Of a stretch of DNA of 6,709 nucleotides, positions 1 to 5,742 are shown piece after piece. Both the position numbers and the translations under genes were made by a program. Below the pieces are notes generated by a model, which saw only the letters and a program-made list of their open reading frames with translations, was not told the origin of the DNA and searched no databases. The first letter of the stretch is position 1. Each line of letters starts with the position of its first letter. The DNA is from Kiritimatiellia bacterium (GTDB taxonomy: Bacteria > Verrucomicrobiota > Kiritimatiellia > RFP12 > UBA1067): contig JAGCJE010000303.1 in the NCBI GenBank assembly GCA_017648225.1, forward strand, positions 1 to 6,709, written 5' to 3'.

Positions 1-1
1 G

Positions 2-340
2 GTAAACTTCGCGGGGCTGCCCGATTCGAAGTATCATAAGCTCGTGAAAAAGCAGTTCAGCGGCAATTCGCCATGCGGAGTTATGACGTTCGGCATCCGC
101 GGCGGAAGAAAGGCGTCCATCAAGTTTATGGACTCTTTGAAGCTTATCGGCATCGTAACGCACGTCGCCGACGCATGGAGCTGCGTTCTTCACCCGGCGT
201 CCCATACTCACCGTCAGCTGACGGACAAGCAGCTTAAGGAAGCGGGGATTCCGCCGGATCTGATTCGTCTTTCCGTCGGGCTCGAAGACCCCGACGATCT
301 TATCGCCGATTTGGCGCAGGCGCTTAAAACCGTTAAGTGA
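2..340 (+). CDS. metY: O-acetylhomoserine sulfhydrylase (MetY), C-terminal part
   Basis: This is the last 112 codons of a PLP-dependent enzyme of the Cys/Met metabolism family; the open frame enters from the left edge, so the start, the PLP-binding lysine and most of the large domain lie outside the window. The family converts O-acetylhomoserine and sulfide to homocysteine in the cytoplasm (direct sulfhydrylation route to methionine). Visible signatures are VNFAGLPDSKYH at the window edge, GVMTFGIRGG, the segment LHPASHTHRQL that is typical of MetY, and IRLSVGLEDPDDLIADL near the end, whose Arg is the one that binds the substrate carboxylate in this fold. Cystathionine gamma-synthase (MetB) and gamma-lyase relatives share the last motif, but the HPASxTHxQL form fits MetY best. 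A GTG at 44 opens a shorter frame, but homology continues upstream of it, so it is not the start. It ends in TGA, 35 bp before the next gene. Confidence 0.93.
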   Translation, partial: VNFAGLPDSKYHKLVKKQFSGNSPCGVMTFGIRGGRKASIKFMDSLKLIGIVTHVADAWSCVLHPASHTHRQLTDKQLKEAGIPPDLIRLSVGLEDPDDLIADLAQALKTVK

Positions 341-353
341 GATTGTTTATAAT
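324..353 (+). promoter_or_regulatory. candidate sigma-70-type promoter
   Basis: A perfect TATAAT lies at 348-353 in an AT-rich patch just after the metY stop. A weak -35-like TTAAAA at 324-329 sits 18 bp upstream, inside the end of metY. Transcription would begin near 360, giving a leader of only about 16 nt that still holds the ribosome binding site of the next gene. The AT-rich setting makes a chance TATAAT quite possible, so this is a candidate only. If real, the four downstream genes form their own transcription unit; if not, they are read through from metY, since no terminator hairpin is visible in the gap. Confidence 0.3.
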
Positions 354-361
354 TTAAATTC

Positions 362-368
362 AGGGAGG
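362..368 (+). promoter_or_regulatory. Shine-Dalgarno site of the TPR membrane protein gene
   Basis: AGGGAGG is followed after 7 nt by the ATG at 376. It is a strong match to the anti-Shine-Dalgarno sequence and fixes the start of the 1118-residue protein. Confidence 0.8.
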
Positions 369-375
369 CTCTATT

Positions 376-3300
376 ATGGAAAAACAGGTTAAAAGAGGAC
401 GCGTGACGGATATTAAGGATTGGATCGTTTCGCTTGTCATAAGCGGCGTTGCGGCCGTTATGTATTTTGTTTTCGCAACTGACAGCATCCCTGTCGGAGT
501 TGAAGGCGTGATAACGTCGTGGGTCGGTTTATCCGACAGTCCATACGTTCCGTTTCCCACGGCCGGTGCCGCGGCCGGATTTATGGGTATGTCGAAGTTT
601 TTCGCGCCCGTATTCGGAGTGTTGTCCGTCTTTCTTCTTTTCCATGTAGTCAATGTCTTCATTAAAGAATGTTTTGGCCCTCAATATCCCGATTCGCTTA
701 AATCTTCTGCCTCCAGAATCGGAGGCATTGCCGCAGCGGTGATCTTTATGCTGACGCCGTGCGTATTTTCGTCCGCGACGCATCCGGGGCCAGTGATTTT
801 CGATACGTTCCTCGCATTGTTGTCTCTCGCCGTCTTTATTCCTTTTTTCCGCAAATCCGGTCTCGCCGTCATGGTTGCGCCGTTTCTTTCTGGAATTATT
901 CTCGCCTTGGGCGTCGCCGATATGTTGATTATGGCGTTTCTGCTTCCTTTGTGCGGTATTTTGGCGTGGGTTGAGTTTTCAAGAAAGGGTAAGCCCGGTT
1001 ATATAGCCGTTGGGCTTTTTCTGCTTGGCTTTTTCGTTTCGGCGATAGTGCTTCTGGCGGTTTTGTCCGGCAGCTTCAATGATTTCACCCAGTTCCAGAA
1101 GAAGATTTTGGGTGACGAACTCAAGAGCCTCGACTGGAAATGGGCGGTTGTGCTTGCGGTTGTTCCCTTTGTCATTTCGCTTTTTTCCTGCCCCACCGTA
1201 TTCAGAGGCGGCAAGATCAATTCGTTCGTGGCCTGGATTTTTCACTTCCTTATGTCCGGCGTGGCGGTTTTTGCCGTTGCCTCGCCGTATTCGCCGTCAT
1301 TGGTTCTCGGATATTCCGGGTTTCAGCCTGCTCTTCTGGCGTCTGCAGTCGCGGCAATGTCCGCTTACGTGCTCGTCTATTGGTGGATTGTAGCGCGTGT
1401 GCCAGTGCGCATAATATTTGGCGACAAGAAAAATCCCAGAGCCTTCAATTCGGCGAAAACGGTCGGGAGTGTCGGCTTTATCGCTTTTTCGCTCGTAATG
1501 GGGCTTTCTTTGGTTACAAACTTTTTTGTGAAGTCTGACTTTGCGGATGAATTGGCGCTGAAGCCTCTTTCTGAAAAAGTCGTTGTCGAGATGGAAGCGC
1601 GTACGTGGCTTGTTACTGACGGTGTCATAGATGACGATCTGAAATTGGCCGCTGAGGCCACGGGAAAGAAATTAAATCTCATTTCTCTTAGCAGAGAAAG
1701 CGACGATGAGTATATTAAGACTCTCGCCGAGACGGTTCTGCGGGAAAAGCTCGGCGGCGAGGAACTTTCAAAGGAACTGGCCGATAAGCTTTCCGGAGTT
1801 GACGGTATTAATCGTCAGCGACTCGTGCCTTTCATTGAACATTGGTTTAAAAATGATCCGGCCGCCGTGGATAAGGCTGCCGTCTGGGGTGCTCCTCAGC
1901 TGTGGACGAGCGCCTTAAACTCAGACGAATCTACGGTTCCCGGTCTTTATTTCTTTGTGCCGGATACCGGCAAGGAGACCGTTAAAGTCGGCGACTGGAC
2001 GTCTGAGTGGCCGCGCGTTAAAAATTCTTTGAGGTTAGCGGACGGATGGGGGAGTTACCGTTCGGAAATAAACGGCGGGGGTCGTAATATCAGCAAGCGC
2101 GAGCGTAAATTGCGTAATTTGAGACGTCATATCGGATTTATGGCCGTAAGCCAGGGCAATTATCATCATTTCAAGGGTTTGGAACATTTTGCCGACGGGA
2201 ACAGATCTTCGGCGAACGAGTGTTTCGACAAGGCGTTCGAGCTTTACAATCTTGTATGGCGTGAAATCGATCCCGATAACGTAGTCGCTCTCTACAACAT
2301 CAAACTTCTAGCCGAGAAGAACGCGTTTAAAAAGGCGATTCAGAAGCGCAAGGAAATCGATCAGGAGATCGAAGCGGCTGCGAAGGATCCGAACAGGCGT
2401 TACAGGGTCGAGCATCTGTTGCTCCTGTACGGTACAATCTGCGATCCAGAATTTATGATGCATTACGCCAACAGCCTTTCAAAAGGCGGTCGCCATTCTC
2501 AGGCGGTATTCCAAATGCGTCGTGCGATCGATCTGATCCCCTCTGATCAGCGCAGACTCGCCGAGATGAACATCCTCGTCCATTATCTTTCGGGAGGGTC
2601 GGACAAGGAGAAAAGCAGGGCTCGCGAAATCTGCTTGAGCGAAATCAAGCGCAATCCTTCCAACAGAGCCGCGCTCGTGCGTCTTTCTCAGCTCGAGGCT
2701 CTCGACGGAAATGTCTCTGAAGCGGTGAAATGCCTCGAGCGCGCGCTCGCCGGTGTCGAAAACGATCCTAAATACGCGAAAATGCTCGCCCAGAAGCATC
2801 TTTTGAAAAACGAGTTATACGAAGCCGAAATGGTTTTGAGAAGGGCTATCGACGCCGATCCGAACGATATTCAGGCGTGGGCGCTTTTAACGCATGTCCT
2901 TATTCAGAACGTCGATATGATAAAGGACGCTTCGGTCAATACGAATTCGGCGGCAAAAAAAGACAAGGCTCTAAAGGAGATCGAGGAGAATATCCTTCCG
3001 AAAATGGAGTCTCTCGTAAAGGATAGGCCCGTTGAAGATGCTGTATACCGTTCAACCCGCGCGCTCGTTCTGATGCGTAAGGGCGGAGACGCGCATATCC
3101 GCGAGGCCCGCGATTCGTTTGACGCCGTAGCGAACAGCGGACGCGGATCTGCCCATACGGGCGATATGATTCTCACCCTTGACATGCAGCTCAACGACAA
3201 GGCTCACGCCGAGGCCCGGGCGATGCGCATTCTCGCCGCGAACCCCGACGATTCCCTCGCTAACTACATAATGGGTTCGATATCTCTCCATCGGGGCGAA

Positions 3301-3732
3301 AACAGTCAGGCCGAGAAGTATCTCAGAAAGTCCGTTTCCGGAAAGAGGATCGCGTTGCTGGCCTATAACGACCTCGCGGAAGTTCTTCGCCGTCTTAAAA
3401 AGTTCGATGAGGCCGAGAAGTACGCCCGCAAGGCGGTTGAGATTACTCCAAATCTTTACGTAGCGTGGGAAACGCTCGGGTCTATTCTTATGGATACGGG
3501 TAAATCTTTTGAAGAGGCCGAGAAGTATATTCAAAAGGCCTGCGATCTTTCAAAGGATGAACAGGGCGGAGCGGCCGACGTTCGAATGCTCATTTCGCTC
3601 GCCCGCGTTCAGAAGGCGCGCGGCCAGATGAAGAGAGCGAAAAGCACGATGCGTATGGTTCAGAGCAGAATGAACGAACTTACCGACTACGAAAGAAGAG
3701 AGTTCGAGGAATTGATGAGAAGTGTTAAGTAG
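376..3732 (+). CDS. polytopic membrane protein with degenerate DUF2723/TMEM260-like module and C-terminal TPR repeats
   Basis: The product has 1118 residues and three parts. Residues ~15-385 hold about ten or eleven hydrophobic segments (for example 15-33, 72-96, 115-132, 138-157, 163-200, 208-231, 256-272, 282-301, 310-341, 363-384). Residues ~386-590 look soluble and probably extracytoplasmic. Residues ~600-1085 carry TPR units, clearest at about 692-723, 799-830, 961-990, 995-1026 and 1027-1060. The order of membrane module, linker domain and TPR tail is that of DUF2723 proteins, whose animal member TMEM260 is a protein O-mannosyltransferase of GT-C type. Local matches support this: VGLSDSPYVPF (50-60) lines up without gaps with the usual LG-x-x-H-P-P-G-Y-P-L stretch, VFSSATHPGPV (130-140) with the usual F-W-S-x-A-x-x-x-E-V-Y, and WLVTDG (411-416) with the usual GD segment after the membrane part. 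The acidic and histidine positions expected in these motifs are largely missing, so activity is doubtful. The start is set by a strong SD. The end overlaps the next gene by 11 bp. The gene is real; the family call is an inference from recalled motifs. Confidence 0.82.
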   Translation: MEKQVKRGRVTDIKDWIVSLVISGVAAVMYFVFATDSIPVGVEGVITSWVGLSDSPYVPFPTAGAAAGFMGMSKFFAPVFGVLSVFLLFHVVNVFIKECFGPQYPDSLKSSASRIGGIAAAVIFMLTPCVFSSATHPGPVIFDTFLALLSLAVFIPFFRKSGLAVMVAPFLSGIILALGVADMLIMAFLLPLCGILAWVEFSRKGKPGYIAVGLFLLGFFVSAIVLLAVLSGSFNDFTQFQKKILGDELKSLDWKWAVVLAVVPFVISLFSCPTVFRGGKINSFVAWIFHFLMSGVAVFAVASPYSPSLVLGYSGFQPALLASAVAAMSAYVLVYWWIVARVPVRIIFGDKKNPRAFNSAKTVGSVGFIAFSLVMGLSLVTNFFVKSDFADELALKPLSEKVVVEMEARTWLVTDGVIDDDLKLAAEATGKKLNLISLSRESDDEYIKTLAETVLREKLGGEELSKELADKLSGVDGINRQRLVPFIEHWFKNDPAAVDKAAVWGAPQLWTSALNSDESTVPGLYFFVPDTGKETVKVGDWTSEWPRVKNSLRLADGWGSYRSEINGGGRNISKRERKLRNLRRHIGFMAVSQGNYHHFKGLEHFADGNRSSANECFDKAFELYNLVWREIDPDNVVALYNIKLLAEKNAFKKAIQKRKEIDQEIEAAAKDPNRRYRVEHLLLLYGTICDPEFMMHYANSLSKGGRHSQAVFQMRRAIDLIPSDQRRLAEMNILVHYLSGGSDKEKSRAREICLSEIKRNPSNRAALVRLSQLEALDGNVSEAVKCLERALAGVENDPKYAKMLAQKHLLKNELYEAEMVLRRAIDADPNDIQAWALLTHVLIQNVDMIKDASVNTNSAAKKDKALKEIEENILPKMESLVKDRPVEDAVYRSTRALVLMRKGGDAHIREARDSFDAVANSGRGSAHTGDMILTLDMQLNDKAHAEARAMRILAANPDDSLANYIMGSISLHRGENSQAEKYLRKSVSGKRIALLAYNDLAEVLRRLKKFDEAEKYARKAVEITPNLYVAWETLGSILMDTGKSFEEAEKYIQKACDLSKDEQGGAADVRMLISLARVQKARGQMKRAKSTMRMVQSRMNELTDYERREFEELMRSVK
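3308..3527 (+). repeat. three in-phase 13-nt direct repeats marking TPR periodicity
   Basis: The 13-mer AGGCCGAGAAGTA occurs exactly at 3308-3320, 3410-3422 and 3515-3527. The spacings are 102 and 105 bp, which equal 34 and 35 codons, the length of a TPR unit. All three are in the same reading frame and encode the A-E-K-Y core of the second TPR helix at residues 979-982, 1013-1016 and 1048-1051. The bases between copies differ, so this is either an old tandem duplication or selection on the same residues with shared codon preference. It is not an independent DNA element. Confidence 0.75.
3706..3710 (+). promoter_or_regulatory. weak, distant ribosome binding site for the WPF-repeat gene
   Basis: GAGGA lies inside the end of the TPR gene, 11 nt before the GTG at 3722. 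The spacing is longer than ideal and the start codon is GTG, so this gene probably depends on ribosomes ending translation at the TAG at 3730-3732 (translational coupling) for good expression. Confidence 0.4.
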
Positions 3733-4831
3733 TCTTCTAATCGCGACCGCTTTTCAAATCGGGCCTTTTTATGAACAGAGGCCCGATTATTTCGCGTTGA
3801 GGCCGATTGTTTCGCATGAGGCTGAAACGACGGATGTTCTTTGGCCGGTTTTCACCTCTCATCGCGACTGGTGGAGATTCTGCTACATCGTCAATTATCA
3901 GAATTACGGTGTCGATGACGGGTATCAGTTTTCTGTTTTACCGATTTGGTTTAACGGCGAAGATAAAAATAAGGGTGCGTATGCCGGGCTTTTCCCGATA
4001 ACGGGTTATCATCCCCATATTCTTATGCTCCATGACTGGGAGTTCGCGATGTGGCCGGTCTGGATGCGTTATAAAATGCCGCGCGGCCGCGATTGGCTTG
4101 AGACGAATTCCGTTCTTTTTCCGTTCATCAGCTGGCGCAGTGACGGAGCATGGAGCGTTTGGCCGTTCTACGGCGTCAATTATCAGCGAGAGAGTGACCA
4201 CCGCTACGCGTTTTGGCCGTTGGTGACATGGGCGTCGTATCGTGCCGACCGCGATACAGCCGGAGCCGGATACTCATGGATGGTGTGGCCGTTGTACGGT
4301 AAGGTCAGGCGGGAGCGCGAAAGGCAGACGATGTATCTCCCTCCGTTCTTCTCATGGACGGAAATCATTACGGACGGTAAAGGCAGGAGGGGTGAGATGC
4401 GCAGCTTCCCGTTCGTCAGACTTCGCTGTCCTTGGCCATTTCTGGAATTAGAGGATATGCCTCGGCGTATTCGCATTTCCTTTTGGCCGTTTTATGAGTC
4501 TGTTGAAAATTACAGTTACAAGGACGGTTCTCGCGTGAGCGGAGTAAAGAGATTCGGCTGGAAGCTTGTTGAAATATACGATGATGAGACGCGCGTTTTT
4601 CCGTTCTGGACCTCGTCGGAAGATTTCACCCGCGTTTGGCCGTTCTGGGAGAGCGAAGAAGACGGCGAAATAACGCGTTCCAAATTCTTTTCGCTGATGC
4701 CCATACGCTGGGATCCGGCAGTTGAAAGAAATTGGTCGAAGTTCTGGACCTTATATGAGAATGAATCGTGTCCCGTTTATACGGATCATTCTCTTTTCTG
4801 GGGGCTTATCCGCTGGAGGACGAACAAATGA
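3722..4831 (+). CDS. Trp-rich 'WPF' tandem-repeat protein of unknown function
   Basis: The product has 369 residues and I do not recognise its family. It is built from about sixteen short motifs of the form aromatic/hydrophobic-(W/F)-P-hydrophobic-aromatic, for example LWPVF (40-44), MWPVW (110-114), LFPFISW (132-138), VWPFYG (146-151), FWPLVTW (164-170), VWPLYG (188-193), FWPFYE (254-259), VFPFW (292-296) and VWPFW (305-309), mostly 15-25 residues apart. Trp is very high: 27 of 369 by hand count. Alternating aromatic strands between charged turns suggest beta-structure, either a beta-barrel in the outer membrane or a propeller-like solenoid; I cannot tell which. The start is GTG, the first possible start after an in-frame TGA at 3716-3718. 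Residues 1-12 (MLSSLLIATAFQ) are hydrophobic and could be a minimal signal peptide, but lack a basic residue. The gene overlaps the TPR gene by 11 bp and the UbiA gene by 4 bp, so it is firmly part of this operon. There are no Cys pairs, lipobox or catalytic motif that I can see. Confidence 0.85.
   Translation: MLSSLLIATAFQIGPFYEQRPDYFALRPIVSHEAETTDVLWPVFTSHRDWWRFCYIVNYQNYGVDDGYQFSVLPIWFNGEDKNKGAYAGLFPITGYHPHILMLHDWEFAMWPVWMRYKMPRGRDWLETNSVLFPFISWRSDGAWSVWPFYGVNYQRESDHRYAFWPLVTWASYRADRDTAGAGYSWMVWPLYGKVRRERERQTMYLPPFFSWTEIITDGKGRRGEMRSFPFVRLRCPWPFLELEDMPRRIRISFWPFYESVENYSYKDGSRVSGVKRFGWKLVEIYDDETRVFPFWTSSEDFTRVWPFWESEEDGEITRSKFFSLMPIRWDPAVERNWSKFWTLYENESCPVYTDHSLFWGLIRWRTNK
4815..4820 (+). 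promoter_or_regulatory. Shine-Dalgarno site that decides the UbiA start
   Basis: GGAGGA sits 7 nt before the ATG at 4828. An in-frame ATG at 4768 would add 20 residues, but it has no good SD, and those residues lie wholly inside the previous gene and do not resemble a UbiA N-terminus. The 4828 start also gives an ATGA overlap with the preceding stop. Confidence 0.8.
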
Positions 4832-5742
4832 CGCTCGAGCGCCTAAGAGTCTGGCTTAAAGCTTTAAGAGTCAACCAGTGGACTAAAAACGGTATCGTTT
4901 TTCTTGCCTGGTTCTTTGCATTCGCCGACGACTCTCAGGCTGCGCTGGCGCGCGGGTACAGGCCGTTCCTTCTCGTTTCGGCGATGGCCGTTTCGTTCTC
5001 CCTGATATCGAGCGCGTTTTATCTCCTCAATGACATTTCGGATTATAACGCCGACCGGCTTCATCCCGTTAAACGCCTCCGTCCGATCGCGGCCGATCTC
5101 ATTTCCAAGATTGACGCGGTAAGGGTCGCGCTCGCGTTGTACGCGTGTTCGCTCGCGTTCCCGGCGTATCTCGTTTTTCGTCATTCCGACCGCACGTGGG
5201 GATTTGCTGTCATTTTGATTTATACCGTGATGCAAAGCCTTTATTCCGGTTTCCTGAAGCGTATCCCGTATGTTGACGTCGCCGTTATCGCCGCCGGATT
5301 CGTGCTTCGCGCTGTCGCGGGAGCGGCGGCCATGGATGTAAGAATTTCACCGTGGCTGCTCGGGTGCGCGTTTTCGATTTCCATGTTTCTCGCGCTCTGC
5401 AAGCGGCGTCACGAGAAGGCGATCGCGTGCGAATCGCGCGCCGCGCTAAGCAACTATCATCCAGTCGTTCTCGACACACTGATTTTCACTTCCGCTCTCG
5501 CGACGCTCGGAGTTTATCTCTGGTACACGCTCGCCGCCGACACCGTCGCCAGATTCGGAACCCGCGCGCTTTCGGCAACGGCTCTCTTCGTCGCGCTGGG
5601 GATTATCCGTTATCTCTATCTCCTTTTCCGCAAAGAGGATGTCGGGCGGCCCGAGCGCATTCTTCTGACAGATAAGATCACATGGCTTGTTCTGTTAGGA
5701 TACGGCGTCAGCGCGGTTCTCGCAGTCTGGAGCGGAAGATGA
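4828..5742 (+). CDS. UbiA-family prenyltransferase, decaprenyl-phosphate phosphoribosyltransferase-like
   Basis: The 304-residue product is a polytopic inner-membrane protein of the UbiA superfamily. The first Asp-rich motif is NDISDYNADRLHP (68-80), followed by KRLRPIA (82-88). The second conserved block is YSGFLKRIPYVDV (139-151) followed by AGFVLR, and a third block SPWLL...LALCKRRHE lies at 174-196. The N-terminal VNQWTKN (15-21) and the HPxKRxRPIA form are those of decaprenyl-phosphate phosphoribosyltransferases, which move phosphoribose from PRPP to a polyprenyl phosphate. In mycobacteria this is the first step to the arabinose donor for cell-wall glycans. Quinone, heme and chlorophyll UbiA enzymes have a different sequence between these motifs, so they are less likely. 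The polyprenol length cannot be read from the sequence. The length is normal for the family. No DprE1/DprE2-type epimerase gene lies nearby, so the end sugar may stay ribose or the epimerase may be elsewhere. The gene overlaps both neighbours by 4 bp (ATGA), which indicates co-translation. Confidence 0.92.
   Translation: MTLERLRVWLKALRVNQWTKNGIVFLAWFFAFADDSQAALARGYRPFLLVSAMAVSFSLISSAFYLLNDISDYNADRLHPVKRLRPIAADLISKIDAVRVALALYACSLAFPAYLVFRHSDRTWGFAVILIYTVMQSLYSGFLKRIPYVDVAVIAAGFVLRAVAGAAAMDVRISPWLLGCAFSISMFLALCKRRHEKAIACESRAALSNYHPVVLDTLIFTSALATLGVYLWYTLAADTVARFGTRALSATALFVALGIIRYLYLLFRKEDVGRPERILLTDKITWLVLLGYGVSAVLAVWSGR
5729..5732 (+). promoter_or_regulatory. ribosome binding site of folC
   Basis: GGAG lies 6 nt before the ATG at 5739, inside the last codons of the UbiA gene. 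With the ATGA overlap it supports this start. Confidence 0.6.

Noticed and set aside
44..46. GTG as the start of a separate 98-residue gene
   Set aside because: The frame is open to the window edge and the residues before this codon (VNFAGLPDSKYH) match MetY, so it is an internal codon.
341..375. Terminator or riboswitch in the gap after metY
   Set aside because: The gap is 35 bp, AT-rich, and contains no GC-rich stem followed by a T-run, and is too short for a riboswitch.
1140..1538. Plus-strand open frame of 132 codons in another frame
   Set aside because: It overlaps the membrane segments of the 1118-residue protein. Its hydrophobic and Cys/Arg-rich look comes from the frame-shifted reading of those segments.
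3052..3534. Antisense open frame of 160 codons on the minus strand
   Set aside because: It is opposite the TPR repeats, which carry clear coding signal on the plus strand. It mirrors the repeat codons and shows no domain.
4768..4827. Upstream ATG giving a 324-residue UbiA protein
   Set aside because: No good ribosome binding site precedes it, the extra 20 residues do not fit the family, and 4828 has a GGAGGA at ideal distance with an ATGA overlap.
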